DNA of 64,000 nucleotides from Thermoprotei archaeon (lineage in GTDB: Archaea; Thermoproteota; Thermoprotei; QMSL01; B3-G16). The stretch's first letter is position 1; every line of letters starts with the position of its first letter. The translations under genes and the position numbers were made by a program. This document shows positions 19,991 to 30,602 of this stretch, in pieces. The notes under the pieces are model-generated. The model ran no database searches and had not been told where the DNA came from. It saw only the letters and a program-made list of their open reading frames with translations. Where the stretch lies: NCBI GenBank assembly GCA_021162845.1, contig JAGGXX010000018.1, positions 1-64,000 of the forward strand, in the 5' to 3' direction.

Positions 19991-21529
19991 CTAGAATAGG
20001 ATCCCCTTTACTATGTCGGGGTAGTATTCCTTTAACGTGCGTTCGATACTTACCCTAGGAAGGAACGTCCTTAACGCGTTAAGCGAGACCTGATAGTAGC
20101 GCTCAGGTTCATTATGGTACATGTCATGTATGTCCAGTAAGCGCTTCTCGAATTCCGAGTACTCACGTTCATTAATTTTATTTGCCCTAGGATCATGCAT
20201 ATCGATCAGATCCCTCAGATCCTCTCCGAATAGCCAACCGTTGACGTTATCTATTACGAATTCTATCACCGCCCCATCCCTTGAAGCTAAGGTTGGAACT
20301 CCATTAAGCCCAGCTTTCATGAAGCTAGTGCCAGAGGCTTCCCATGCCGGAAAAGGAGTAAAGAGCAGGAGATCTACGCCTTTAAGTACCAGTTTAGCCA
20401 CATCTACTGTGTACTCTGGCAGGTATATCACGTTATCGTATTTTTCGTGAAGTTGATGAAAGATCTTCATGTATCTCAGGCCTTCACCATCATATGGATG
20501 GGCTTTTCCACCTAAAATGAAGAACATGTCTAGATCGTTATGAGCTTCTATGAACCGCCTCATGAAATCAGGTCGTTTATACGTTACTAAGCGCCTACAC
20601 CAGGCTAGCACAAGTTTATCCTTGACGTTCACCTCCTTGAACTGCCTCAAGAACCGTATAAGTTGCGTTCGTATTTTCCTTCGTATCCTGATGAACTCAT
20701 CCAAACTGAGATTGCCCTTTTCTATGCGCTCTCTTAAATAGGGATCCATCCACCGATCTATATTGACTCCATTGGTCACATAGCGTATTTTTTCAAGGAA
20801 ATGAGGTATTACCTTTGACATGATATCGAAGTGCTTGGCAGATACAGCCACCGCCTCACGAGAAGCAGCTAGTCCTACTTCGGTCAGGACCACTATGTCG
20901 CCTATAAACCTATAGCCGAATTCTCGCTCGAAGAGGTACTTAGGGAAGGCGGGATGACCCCAAGGACCAGGGGTATGTATTATGAGGCGGTATTTACCGG
21001 GTATCTTAAGGATAAGTGGAAGGATGGCAGTATAGGCTTCCTGCAGGTCTATGTATTTTATATTCTCTATGTCGATATTCCTCCGGATATACGCGGCAAC
21101 GGACTTAGCTAAAAAGGTATACTTATAGAATCTTTCTTCGACCGAGGACTCGATGTAAAGTCTTGAGACGAGCTTAGATGCCCACTCCGGTGACGTAGGT
21201 TCGAAGAATATTGCCTTAGCGGAGCCTAGCTCATAGCTCCAAGGAACGACGCATACGTCCTCACCCTTTAATCGAAGACGTAAGGTGTCCTCAGGCTTTA
21301 GGGCATCTATAAAGTCCTTAGGTTGGGGTTGTGGCTGCGGTATGGGATCCCCCTTCGGGCTGAACCGATAGCTTACATATCCATTCTTATATAACAAGGT
21401 GAAGACTATGTAGTCCAGGCCTAACTTAGCTGCTGCATAGAATTTATCCCCCTCTAGAACTCCTAGACCCCCAGCATAAGTATAACCCATGTCAAGAGCG
21501 AGATCCGGAGTGACGCTTATGACTACCAT
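19991..21529 (-). CDS. alpha-glucan (glycogen/maltodextrin) phosphorylase, GT35, short form
   Basis: TYAGGLGVLEGDK, TNGVNIDRW, KRPDFM, EASGTSFMKAGLNGVPTLASRDGAVIE (PLP-Lys region). Confidence 0.9.
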   Translation of the reverse strand: MVVISVTPDLALDMGYTYAGGLGVLEGDKFYAAAKLGLDYIVFTLLYKNGYVSYRFSPKGDPIPQPQPQPKDFIDALKPEDTLRLRLKGEDVCVVPWSYELGSAKAIFFEPTSPEWASKLVSRLYIESSVEERFYKYTFLAKSVAAYIRRNIDIENIKYIDLQEAYTAILPLILKIPGKYRLIIHTPGPWGHPAFPKYLFEREFGYRFIGDIVVLTEVGLAASREAVAVSAKHFDIMSKVIPHFLEKIRYVTNGVNIDRWMDPYLRERIEKGNLSLDEFIRIRRKIRTQLIRFLRQFKEVNVKDKLVLAWCRRLVTYKRPDFMRRFIEAHNDLDMFFILGGKAHPYDGEGLRYMKIFHQLHEKYDNVIYLPEYTVDVAKLVLKGVDLLLFTPFPAWEASGTSFMKAGLNGVPTLASRDGAVIEFVIDNVNGWLFGEDLRDLIDMHDPRANKINEREYSEFEKRLLDIHDMYHNEPERYYQVSLNALRTFLPRVSIERTLKEYYPDIVKGILF

Positions 21530-21663
21530 GAATCGCGCCTCGATATAACTCTGCTGTGGTATTAATTAATGCACCGTTAGCGTTTCCCAATCACCATTAA
21601 GTGATAGGCCAGGATAATATTACACGAGGATTATAAATCTCCACGAGATCTAAAGCCGAAGTC

Positions 21664-23613
21664 CTACATTCTCTGGGGAGCTGCGATTCCAAGTATGTTA
21701 AGCGAGTTCCTTAGGACTATGCGGGTCACGTTAACCAGCCAGAGACGTGCATTACGCAGATCTTCACTCTCGGAGCGTATCACTGGGACTTTATCATAGA
21801 AGGAGTTAAACGATATGGCTATGTCATTCGCGTACTCGGCCACTAAGTCAGGCCTGAGCTTATCGGCTGCCTCAGCGATTATGCGGGGGAACCGTATAAG
21901 ACGAACTAATAGATCACGCTCTGCGTCGGTCCGGAGGAGTGAGGGGTTTATCTCATGTGGTATGGATCTAACACCGGCTTTGGTCAATATGTTAAAGGCC
22001 CTTGCATGGGCATATTGTATAAAGGGAGCGCTGTTACGCTCAAAGTTAAGCACCTTTGACCACCTAAAGGTTACTGGTTTGAGGGACGAGACGCTTAGAA
22101 ATGCGTACTTTATGGCTCCGATACCGACCTTCTCGGCTATACTCCTTCTTACCTCAATTGGAAGGTGAGGGGAGCGAGTATCTACCTCCGCCTTGGCCTT
22201 CTTAACGGCCTCTTCCATGAGTTCATCAAAAGTTATGTATCTGCCCCTACGGCTTGACATCTTATATCCCGGCATGTTGACGAGTTCGTAACCGAAATGC
22301 ACTAAGTTTTCAGCTAAGCTCTTGTAGCCTAGAGCTATTAATGCAAGCTTAAGCTGGAGCTGGGTTATCTTCTGTTCAACTCCTATGACGTTAATGACCT
22401 TATCAGCTCGCTTAAACTTCCATAAGGTATAGGCTATATCACGTGTTGTGTAAAGAGTGGTGCCGTCAGACCGTATTAAGGTAAGCGAAGGAACTTCATA
22501 ATTCTTAGGTATCTTAAGTTCGTCTGCCAGATCGAAATCCCTGACTAACCTATTTGCCATAAAGACCAACGCTCCGTCAGAATACGTAACATAGGGCGTA
22601 GCCTCAAGCTTACGGATGACGTCTATCACCAGACCACTCCATACGGTTATCTCGCTCTCCCAATCAAAGCTATCAAAGTATATCCCAGCCCTATCAAGGG
22701 TCTGCTTGAACCCAGAGAGCACTAGATTACACATACCGCGTATTAGGTCAACGGCTTCAGGGTCTTTAGCTTCATAGCGCTTCATCAGAGCCCTTATTTC
22801 AGCCTCTGGATCCTTCACCTTCTCGAATTTATCTATGAATACTTCAAAGAGCGAGGGATTGCGTTCTTTAAGCTCGATGATTACGCGCATCCACTCATCG
22901 AGTTTAGAGACCTTAGCCCTATAATAGTCATCCTTACCCAGGGCCTTAGCCCGTTTGAGGGATTCCTTAAGCCGGCACACCTCAATGAGGGAAGATGTAA
23001 GCGCATAGATATAGCCTATAGCATGATCCGGCTTAGTCCAGGGGCTCGGTCTTCCCAGTAGGTTAAAGCCGAATGCGGCGATAGCTACTTGCCTACCTAC
23101 GTCGTCTACGTAGAAGTGTCTCAGCACCTTATGGCCACGCCATGTGAGTAGCCTTGAGAGTGAGTCACCTAGTATAGCATTTCTAGCTCCTCCGATATGT
23201 ATTGGATGTATGGGATTAGCGCTCAGAAACTCAACGAGCACTGTATGAGTGTGAGGAGCTGGATTGAAGCCGAATTTCTCGCCTAGATCATTTAGGGTAC
23301 TACACATGAGGCTAACGACTTCATCTAAGTTCATGTAGAAGTTCACGTATCCGGATTCCGATACCACCTTACTCACGTACCTAAATGTGAATTCCTTAGC
23401 CCTAGATGAGATGGCCTTAGAGACCTCCTCAGGTGAGACGCCCAGATGACGCGCAACCTCGAAGCATCTAAAGGCTAGATCACCGTGTCCAGGAGGAGGA
23501 TCCTCTAATGAAATAACTACCTTAGATGAGACTTCAGGATATAAGGACTCCAGGGAGTTCCTGATGAAATTATGTACCTCCGCCCTAAAAGCCTCAAAGG
23601 GGTCATAGATCAT
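21664..23613 (-). CDS. argS: arginyl-tRNA synthetase
   Basis: EFLSANPIHPIHIGGARNAILGDSLSRLL (HIGH-like), GYKMSSRRGRYITFDEL. Confidence 0.96.
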   Translation of the reverse strand: MIYDPFEAFRAEVHNFIRNSLESLYPEVSSKVVISLEDPPPGHGDLAFRCFEVARHLGVSPEEVSKAISSRAKEFTFRYVSKVVSESGYVNFYMNLDEVVSLMCSTLNDLGEKFGFNPAPHTHTVLVEFLSANPIHPIHIGGARNAILGDSLSRLLTWRGHKVLRHFYVDDVGRQVAIAAFGFNLLGRPSPWTKPDHAIGYIYALTSSLIEVCRLKESLKRAKALGKDDYYRAKVSKLDEWMRVIIELKERNPSLFEVFIDKFEKVKDPEAEIRALMKRYEAKDPEAVDLIRGMCNLVLSGFKQTLDRAGIYFDSFDWESEITVWSGLVIDVIRKLEATPYVTYSDGALVFMANRLVRDFDLADELKIPKNYEVPSLTLIRSDGTTLYTTRDIAYTLWKFKRADKVINVIGVEQKITQLQLKLALIALGYKSLAENLVHFGYELVNMPGYKMSSRRGRYITFDELMEEAVKKAKAEVDTRSPHLPIEVRRSIAEKVGIGAIKYAFLSVSSLKPVTFRWSKVLNFERNSAPFIQYAHARAFNILTKAGVRSIPHEINPSLLRTDAERDLLVRLIRFPRIIAEAADKLRPDLVAEYANDIAISFNSFYDKVPVIRSESEDLRNARLWLVNVTRIVLRNSLNILGIAAPQRM

Positions 23614-23692
23614 TAGAGTACACCACGCATTAATACTAATCCCAAAGGTATGAGTTATATTTGTCTTACGCGTTCAACTTAGGCAGAGAATA

Positions 23693-25639
23693 ATGGACGA
23701 TGATAGGAAAAAGAACTCTAAGGAAGATAGTATAGCAATCTTCTTCCCTTACGAGAACATACGCAGAGAGCAGGACGAGATAGTCAGGCATTTATGCAGT
23801 ACGCTCGGAGAAGAAAGGTGTTATGTATTCGAGGCACCGAGCGGGGTAGGGAAAACAGTGGCTGTGCTCTCGGTTCTCTTACCCTTTGCCCTTGATAAGG
23901 GGCTTAGGATTTTTTACATGTGCAGGACGCACACACAAATGGGTAGAGTAATCGAGGAGTTAAGGGCGATGCACAGAAGCGGATATAAAGTTGATGGCGT
24001 CATGCTCAGAGGAAAATCAGAGATGTGCCGTATAGACTATGTGAGGAAGTTGCCATATAGGATGATGGTACGTGCCTGTGAGAAATTGAGAGCGAGCCAT
24101 AAGTGCCCCTTCGACATGAGGTTCAGAGAGCTCTTAGCCGAAGGTGCTTTGGATGGACTTTATGGCGGCATATACCATTCCGATGATATAATGACCATCT
24201 CTAGGGGACTACGCATATGCCCTTATGAACTTGGTATAGAGCTGGCCCGTAGGGCGACGGTAATTACGCTAAGCTACGTTTACCTCGTGGATCGGGAATT
24301 GAGGAACATAATATTAAACGCGTTAAACGTGTACCTAGATGAAGCTGTAGTAGTCATAGATGAAGCTCATAACATACTAGACGTAGCCATGGAAGCGGAA
24401 TCCATGAGCATAAGCACTAAGAACATTGAGGACGCCATCTCATGTTTACAGAGGATCAAGCTGGGGAGAACTAAGAGCGAACAGGCATGGAGGTTGACGA
24501 GAACTAAGTACCTGCTTGTGAAATGCCTTCGGGTCATAAAGCAGATCCTCGAGGATAGAGGGGATAGGGAGAGGATGTATAGCCCTCAGGAGTTCACAAA
24601 TGATTTCGAGCAGAGGGTTAAGGAGAGCATCTTGATCTTCATGGAGCATTTATCCGAGTTCATGAAAACCGTAGCTAGAGGTAGACGTCATGTAGGTCTA
24701 AATATGATCAGCTTAGAGATGGTAAGGGATTTCTTGCATAAGTTAATAGAGACTTGGAACGATGCTAGATACATCCATGTGCTCGTGCCTACTAAAGGAG
24801 GTGTGGATTACGCAATAATATGCATAGACCCCAGCGTAGCACTCACGCCCATATTGAGGGAAAGCAACGTCACAGTTCACATGTCCGCGACGTTGAGTCC
24901 CTTGGAGGACTATATGGAGATCGTAGGGATTAAGAAGGCTAAAACCTTCAAGGTTAAACCCAGCTATCATGGTCGTGTCAAGGCAGTTATAATCACCGGC
25001 GTAACTACGGCTTATGAGATGCGCCATGAAGACATGTATCGCAGGATAGCACAGCTTGTAGGTCGGGTAGCGGATTCCCTTGACGCTAACATAGCGGTCT
25101 TTACCCCCTCGTATGATGTACTAAATAGCGTAAGGGCATTTCTGGGGGTCACAAAACGCATTTTCGTTGAAGAACGAGGAGAGAGCACAGCCTCTCTGGA
25201 GGAGAAGATCAGGGAATTCAGGAGCATGTACGAAGTTGGGGGAGGAGTGCTTATGGGTGTGCTCGGTGGGAGGACCTGTGAAGGTGTGGATTACCCGGGT
25301 AGGGAACTCGAGGTCGTGATCATAGTAGGGGTTCCTTATCCTGAGCCTAGCGCTAAGCTTTTCGCGCAACGAAGATTTTACGCTATGAAGTACGGTGATG
25401 AGAGGGCCTTTAGATACACAGCAGTAGTGCCAGCCATGCGTAAAGTTAACCAGGCCATAGGCAGGCTCGTGAGAAGCCCAGACGATTATGGGCTTGTGGT
25501 ATTGATGGATGATAGATACGTAAGGCTCATGGATTATATAGCGGACTGGGTTAAGATTGAGAACATATACAGATACGACGAAGTGGACAGAATAATAGAG
25601 TACCTTCGAGCGAGCCTTTCACGCTTTAGACGATCATAG
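23693..25639 (+). CDS. XPD/Rad3-family DNA helicase
   Basis: [67 protein letters not shown]; four-Cys Fe-S domain likely. Confidence 0.93.
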   Translation: MDDDRKKNSKEDSIAIFFPYENIRREQDEIVRHLCSTLGEERCYVFEAPSGVGKTVAVLSVLLPFALDKGLRIFYMCRTHTQMGRVIEELRAMHRSGYKVDGVMLRGKSEMCRIDYVRKLPYRMMVRACEKLRASHKCPFDMRFRELLAEGALDGLYGGIYHSDDIMTISRGLRICPYELGIELARRATVITLSYVYLVDRELRNIILNALNVYLDEAVVVIDEAHNILDVAMEAESMSISTKNIEDAISCLQRIKLGRTKSEQAWRLTRTKYLLVKCLRVIKQILEDRGDRERMYSPQEFTNDFEQRVKESILIFMEHLSEFMKTVARGRRHVGLNMISLEMVRDFLHKLIETWNDARYIHVLVPTKGGVDYAIICIDPSVALTPILRESNVTVHMSATLSPLEDYMEIVGIKKAKTFKVKPSYHGRVKAVIITGVTTAYEMRHEDMYRRIAQLVGRVADSLDANIAVFTPSYDVLNSVRAFLGVTKRIFVEERGESTASLEEKIREFRSMYEVGGGVLMGVLGGRTCEGVDYPGRELEVVIIVGVPYPEPSAKLFAQRRFYAMKYGDERAFRYTAVVPAMRKVNQAIGRLVRSPDDYGLVVLMDDRYVRLMDYIADWVKIENIYRYDEVDRIIEYLRASLSRFRRS

Positions 25640-26057
25640 TAGCTAGTCCGGCTATTCTAGGCCACCGCTCAGCGGCCTCTCTGGCTACTGGACCACGAAT
25701 TTCTGTTCCCTTAGGTTCACCCTCGGGACTAACTATAACTACCGCGTTATCTTCGAAAGCTATCCAGGTCCCATCAGCCCTCCTATACGGCCTCCTCTGT
25801 CGTATCACTATCGCCCTCATGACCTGTTTCCTTAGCTCGGGCTTACCTTCACGTACTGAGACCACGACCATATCGCCGACGCATGCACCTGGGATCCTCC
25901 TGACAGTGGTCTTAGCGTGCGCACCCACTACTCCAATTACGCGTACAAGCCTTGCTCCACTATTATCGGCACATGAGACATAAGAGCCTGCGAAAATACC
26001 AGGCGTTAATCCTAACCTATAGGATACGCCAACTGCCCTTATACCTCGCTTAGCCAT
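25626..26057 (-). CDS. rpl14: ribosomal protein uL14
   Basis: [21 protein letters not shown]...[11 protein letters not shown]. Confidence 0.96.
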   Translation of the reverse strand: MAKRGIRAVGVSYRLGLTPGIFAGSYVSCADNSGARLVRVIGVVGAHAKTTVRRIPGACVGDMVVVSVREGKPELRKQVMRAIVIRQRRPYRRADGTWIAFEDNAVVIVSPEGEPKGTEIRGPVAREAAERWPRIAGLATMIV

Positions 26058-26401
26058 TACTCAGCACCTCCTTGAGAGGCCTTGCCTAGGACAACAAATG
26101 AAACCGTCTTAGCTAGAGGTCGCGTCTCTCCGATCACCACGACATCACCTACTTGGACATCGATACAAGGTGGTAAGCGGGCGTGGATCTTCTTTCTTCT
26201 CCTCTCATATCTCTTGTACTTAGGCACATAATAAAGATACTCATGGAGTACGCTTACCGTTCTCTGCATACGCTGACTAACTATTCGTCCTCGCAATATC
26301 CTACCTCTTACAGGTAATTTACCATGCCAAGGACAAAGCGGATCATCGCACTCCTTAGTGGGAGGCGATACGCCAGGGATGCCTATGTTACGCGCAGGCA
26401 T
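26057..26401 (-). CDS. rps17: ribosomal protein uS17
   Basis: [31 protein letters not shown]...[21 protein letters not shown]. Confidence 0.95.
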   Translation of the reverse strand: MPARNIGIPGVSPPTKECDDPLCPWHGKLPVRGRILRGRIVSQRMQRTVSVLHEYLYYVPKYKRYERRRKKIHARLPPCIDVQVGDVVVIGETRPLAKTVSFVVLGKASQGGAE

Positions 26402-26689
26402 TCACCATCTCCTCCTGATTAGTCTTTTTACCCTATCTTCTGGGGAACCTATTAATATTTCGCCCTTTACGAGCACCACGTTTCCGTCGGGTAGCGTGAA
26501 CTCAAAATCAGCCACATTCTTAGGTATGATCTTAGGCTTCCCCCTGTCCAGTACGACCAACGTATTCCTCGTTTCATCTATGACTACGCCCTTTATCCCT
26601 ACGAGAGTCTTGTTCTTGCTGGAGGTAACCTTGACCTTAAGCCCTATCAACTCATGGTTAATTATGTTGCTCGGAGTTAACTTAGCCAT
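26402..26689 (-). CDS. rnp1: RNase P protein component 1 (Rpp29/Pop4)
   Basis: NIINHELIGLKVKVTSSKNKTLVGIKGVVIDETRNTLVV. Confidence 0.93.
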   Translation of the reverse strand: MAKLTPSNIINHELIGLKVKVTSSKNKTLVGIKGVVIDETRNTLVVLDRGKPKIIPKNVADFEFTLPDGNVVLVKGEILIGSPEDRVKRLIRRRW

Positions 26690-26900
26690 GTCGTCGCTTC
26701 AACTCCTCCTCGCGCTCTATGGTTAATATCCTAGCTATGGTCTTCCTTAGTTCGCGTATCCTAGAAGGATTATCCAGCTGACCCCTCGACAATGCGAGGG
26801 CCCTGAGCCTAGATAGCTCTGCCCTAAGCTCTTCTAACCGCTTACGGCGTTCCTCAGGCGACATGCGCCTTATCTCATTCGGCCTTAATATAACCATCAA
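26682..26900 (-). CDS. rpl29: ribosomal protein uL29
   Basis: RRMSPEERRKRLEELRAELSRLRALALSRGQLDNPSRIRELRKTIARILTI. Confidence 0.94.
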   Translation of the reverse strand: MMVILRPNEIRRMSPEERRKRLEELRAELSRLRALALSRGQLDNPSRIRELRKTIARILTIEREEELKRRHG

Positions 26901-27526
26901 CTCGCCTCCTTAGCCTGGGGGGATATAGCCACTTCTTTTATCTGGATATCGTCAGGATGAGGCTTAGGAAGCACTATACGGACTTTCACTCCATAAACAC
27001 CAGGTTTGAGAAGGGCATATTCTACGGCTTCATCGACGCATACCTCAGATGGATAGCCTGACTTGAATACGGTACCCGCTACGTACTTCTCGTATCTAGC
27101 CCTCTCACTCCTTAGCTTACCGCTTATCACTATCTCAGCGCCCCTAGCACCAGCCTCCATTATCTGACGTAAAGCTATGAAGGCAGCTCTTCTGAACTTA
27201 ACCCCACGCTCTAACGCTCGAGCTATACGCTGTGCCATGATTTTCGCATTTAGCTCAGGAGTCTCGATAGGGATGACGTCTATCTGAGGATTCTCGATGT
27301 TGAACTCCTTTTCTAGTTTTTGAGCTAAGGCACGTATGTTAGTACCTCGTCTCCCGATGATTATGCCGGGACGTTCAGCATATATAGTCAGCCTAGTTCC
27401 TAGGGGCGTCCTCATTATGTCGACTCCAGCATACCCGGCCCTTCTAAGCTCATGCTTCAGGAACCTATCTATGAGCATTTTCTGAAGACCTTTTTGAATG
27501 AAAAGATCCCGAGTTGTCATAATCAT
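26897..27526 (-). CDS. rps3: ribosomal protein uS3
   Basis: KH domain GIIIGRRGTNIRALAQKLEKEF; position in block. Confidence 0.96.
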   Translation of the reverse strand: MIMTTRDLFIQKGLQKMLIDRFLKHELRRAGYAGVDIMRTPLGTRLTIYAERPGIIIGRRGTNIRALAQKLEKEFNIENPQIDVIPIETPELNAKIMAQRIARALERGVKFRRAAFIALRQIMEAGARGAEIVISGKLRSERARYEKYVAGTVFKSGYPSEVCVDEAVEYALLKPGVYGVKVRIVLPKPHPDDIQIKEVAISPQAKEAS

Positions 27527-27984
27527 CTCTCCTCCACAGCGACTTCTATATGCGTTAACTGACTAAAGAAGGGGGTAGCCCTACCGAAAGCACGCGGTAT
27601 GAACTTGCGGATCTTAATGCCCTTTTGAGCCGCTATATGAACTATCTGTAGACGTGAGGTATCCAGCCCCTTGTACTCAGCATTAGCTTGAGCGTTTTCC
27701 AACACCTTGAGTATAGCTTTAGCCGCCTTCACAGGATATCTCCCTGCGGGCCATCCCTCGAGGCCCCTTCGATGTGCTACCTTTCCATGAAACCTACGGA
27801 AGGGAACGGCTCTTCGCTTAGCTATAACATCCTCTAGGAACTCCATGGCCTGATCGAGCCTCATACCTCGTATAGCATCACATATCTCAACGGCATGCTT
27901 ATAGGATATACGAAGGTTCCTACCCGAAGCTAGGGCAGTCCTATCAGGATCCAGCCCGGTCACGGAGTACCTCCAAGTAGGCAT
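27523..27984 (-). CDS. rpl22: ribosomal protein uL22
   Basis: RNLRISYKHAVEICDAIRGM...NAQANAEYKGLD...FIPRAFGRATPFF. Confidence 0.95.
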   Translation of the reverse strand: MPTWRYSVTGLDPDRTALASGRNLRISYKHAVEICDAIRGMRLDQAMEFLEDVIAKRRAVPFRRFHGKVAHRRGLEGWPAGRYPVKAAKAILKVLENAQANAEYKGLDTSRLQIVHIAAQKGIKIRKFIPRAFGRATPFFSQLTHIEVAVEER

Positions 27985-28056
27985 TAAACATCACCATGAT
28001 CAGCAGTATGAGGCGAGTAAGGACATATTAATCTTACCTTATTTGATGAGGATGGC

Positions 28057-28461
28057 TTACTTAAGTGGGACATACATTGATGACCTAGTAGCTCTCAGGC
28101 CTGGCTCGCCATGTTTCACTATTTTAGTTGTCATGGCGAATTCCCCTAGATAGTGACCTATCATCTCAGGGATTATATGAACTGGTACGAACTCCTTACC
28201 ATTATATACATGTATTGTAAGGCCAACCATCTCCGGTAAGATTATCATGTCACGGCAGTGGGTACGAATAGTCATTTTCTTGCCTTGACTCAATAGGCGC
28301 TTCGCCTTTCTGCATTTCTCCAATAGCTTTCGCTGTTGAGGAGTTAGACCTCTCAATAAGCTCCTCCGCTGCCTAGAGGGAAGGAGCCTTATGAACTCAT
28401 CCATACTTAGCTTAAGTAACTGCTCAAACGTGTATCCCCTATAGGTGAACTTAAACGACAT
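28057..28461 (-). CDS. rps19: ribosomal protein uS19
   Basis: [45 protein letters not shown]. Confidence 0.96.
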   Translation of the reverse strand: MSFKFTYRGYTFEQLLKLSMDEFIRLLPSRQRRSLLRGLTPQQRKLLEKCRKAKRLLSQGKKMTIRTHCRDMIILPEMVGLTIHVYNGKEFVPVHIIPEMIGHYLGEFAMTTKIVKHGEPGLRATRSSMYVPLK

Positions 28462-28535
28462 ATTATCCTACCTACATCCACCTCGCTTACAAAAAAGCCT
28501 AGAGATTGACATATATTAAGTTTATGTCCGTGTGG

Positions 28536-29831
28536 TCATCCGGATGATCGCTCTCGAGATAACCTCCTGTGAAGATATAGGTCATCTATTATCAATACCG
28601 AGAGTAGCGCCATAAGCAGGAAGTCCTTAATTGGAAGGGAGCCTAGGGTTGGGACATGAATGACCATGGAGAGATCCCCCTCTTCTACCCCTCTTTCATT
28701 ACCTCCTTCTTTGAGCGTAGCATTGATGACGCTAGCGGAAGTTACCAGTACTAGGAAGGGGGATAGGAAGGGAGGTTTACAGTTGTTATATTCGTGAACA
28801 AGAGGGACGTAATACATGTATTCTAAGTCACCAATATCCACTACGTCTCGGTCGAATGGATGTGTTATAGTAACTTCAAGGGGCACCCAGCCTACGTGAG
28901 GTAAGTAGACCTCGGCCCATGCATGGAATCCTAAGAAAGTCACCTCACCACTGAAATCATTGAAAACCATGCCCTCGTACCTATTGGCTGGTATGCCTAG
29001 TCCACGAGCTAGAGCTACGAAGATATCGACAATGTGCCTACAGACCCCATAGTACTTCCTACGCCCATCGACCTCTATCGTTCTGTTAAGCAACTTGCTT
29101 ACTTTAAGTCTGAAATAAGGGTAGTCAAATCGATCCGAGTAATACGTATTATAGGAAAGCCAGTTCATAAGCTCGCGGATGAGCGACCATATCGGAATAT
29201 GATCAATAGGACGAGCATACTTGTTTTCAATACGAGTCCTGATGGAGGAGATCACCCCTCGCACTAGAGGGTCATCATAGTCCCAGTAAAACGTAGGAGC
29301 TGTGTACTTGTCGTAATCTTCATGAAGTTCCTTCCTGGCATCCAGTATAGTCCCATTAGGTACATTGCTCGAAAGCAAGGAACCGTCAACCCTGGAGACC
29401 TGAACCTTTAACTTCATTTCGATGATGAACTCCTCCCTAGGTCGGGATACGGCTAAGCTCATTAGTAACACGTAATGCGTAAAGCCATACGTAGAGCCTC
29501 TTGGAACATGCTCATAAAAGCCATCCCTTAATACGTTTAGGTCATAGGTATCCAGATAGAACTCCTTCATGTCACCCTCAATCACCTTTAAGCCATCAAG
29601 GGAGACCTGAGACCAGAAGTTGTTAACATAGATGGGCTGTCCGAAGGTCACAGTCTTACCCGTTTCGCTACCATTGTATATTAGCAATAACTTAAGTCGA
29701 AATGAGAAGGAGCGAGCGTCATATACCCTGAGCGACTTCGGCTTCCGGACAATGTATCCAGTTATCTGCGGTATATGGATCGCTATCATGAGGACGAAGC
29801 ATATTAGAAGTACGGGGCGTATATCTCTCAA
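28536..29831 (-). CDS. secreted/membrane transglutaminase-like protein
   Basis: N-terminal signal-like segment; YGVCRHIVDIFVALARGLGIPANRYEG...FHAWAEVYLPHVGWVPLEVT (Cys/His core); C-terminal TM. Confidence 0.82.
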   Translation of the reverse strand: MRDIRPVLLICFVLMIAIHIPQITGYIVRKPKSLRVYDARSFSFRLKLLLIYNGSETGKTVTFGQPIYVNNFWSQVSLDGLKVIEGDMKEFYLDTYDLNVLRDGFYEHVPRGSTYGFTHYVLLMSLAVSRPREEFIIEMKLKVQVSRVDGSLLSSNVPNGTILDARKELHEDYDKYTAPTFYWDYDDPLVRGVISSIRTRIENKYARPIDHIPIWSLIRELMNWLSYNTYYSDRFDYPYFRLKVSKLLNRTIEVDGRRKYYGVCRHIVDIFVALARGLGIPANRYEGMVFNDFSGEVTFLGFHAWAEVYLPHVGWVPLEVTITHPFDRDVVDIGDLEYMYYVPLVHEYNNCKPPFLSPFLVLVTSASVINATLKEGGNERGVEEGDLSMVIHVPTLGSLPIKDFLLMALLSVLIIDDLYLHRRLSRERSSG

Positions 29832-29966
29832 AACGGAACACCACTTGTCATTATGATAATTGGTTGTATCCTGGCGATTTATATTTTATTTAGTCATATC
29901 AGTCATATGAGCATATTGTTTCTCTTTATAAGGGAGTATGAACCCCTATTCTGACAGGGGGATGAA

Positions 29967-30251
29967 GTGCCTATGGGCAGTAATGTGGAGGAGGTAGCTC
30001 TAAGGGCACTTATAGAGCTCATAGCGAATACTAAGGGCTCGTGTATGACCTTCACCCCCAAGAAAGTAGCTATACAAGCAGGCCTGGATACTAAGCCAGT
30101 CACGTTAACAGTGGTCAAGTACGTTCTAGAGAAATTACGTAAGGAAGGATTGGTGAAAGTCTGGAGGAGTTCACGGAGGATGCGCTACATGGTAACGAAG
30201 GAGAGTCCCCTTTGGCAGGAGGCGAAGAAGCTAAAGGTACAGGCAAAGTGA
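29967..30251 (+). CDS. winged-helix hypothetical protein
   Basis: 94 aa; VTLTVVKYVLEKLRKEGLVKVWRSSRRMRYMV. Confidence 0.6.
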   Translation: MPMGSNVEEVALRALIELIANTKGSCMTFTPKKVAIQAGLDTKPVTLTVVKYVLEKLRKEGLVKVWRSSRRMRYMVTKESPLWQEAKKLKVQAK

Positions 30252-30396
30252 TTACAAGGCGCTACCGGTTTATCTCCCCCTTTAAGGGATGAATAGAGAA
30301 TTTTGACTTAATTAGAGGGAGGGATCAAAATAAACCCTAGAAAGGTATGATGCCCTTTAAAACCGTAGAAGAGTCTCCACAAAGAGGGAGTTATAA

Positions 30397-30497
30397 TGGG
30401 GCCGCCGGGATTCGAACCCGGGCCCTCCGGCTCTCCTAGGCTTGTACCGGAGGTGGCCTTATAAGGCCGGCGCTCTTCCAGGCTGAGCTACGGCCCC
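30397..30497 (-). tRNA. tRNA-Ile(UAU) with 27-nt intron at 37/38
   Basis: GGGGCCG/CGGCCCC acceptor, GCTC/GAGC D-stem, CCGGC/GCCGG anticodon stem, loop CTTATA^A, CCGGG-TTCGAAT-CCCGG T-arm; BHB with central helix CTTA/TAGG and bulges TAA/AGA. Confidence 0.92.
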
Positions 30498-30602
30498 AAC
30501 TCATGGATTGGTTGTCCGGATTAGGTTATATAAAACTTCACCCTTATAAACGTGTTTCGACATGTTTTAGGACGCAGTATGCCTTAGAGCGGGGCTTCAA
30601 GA

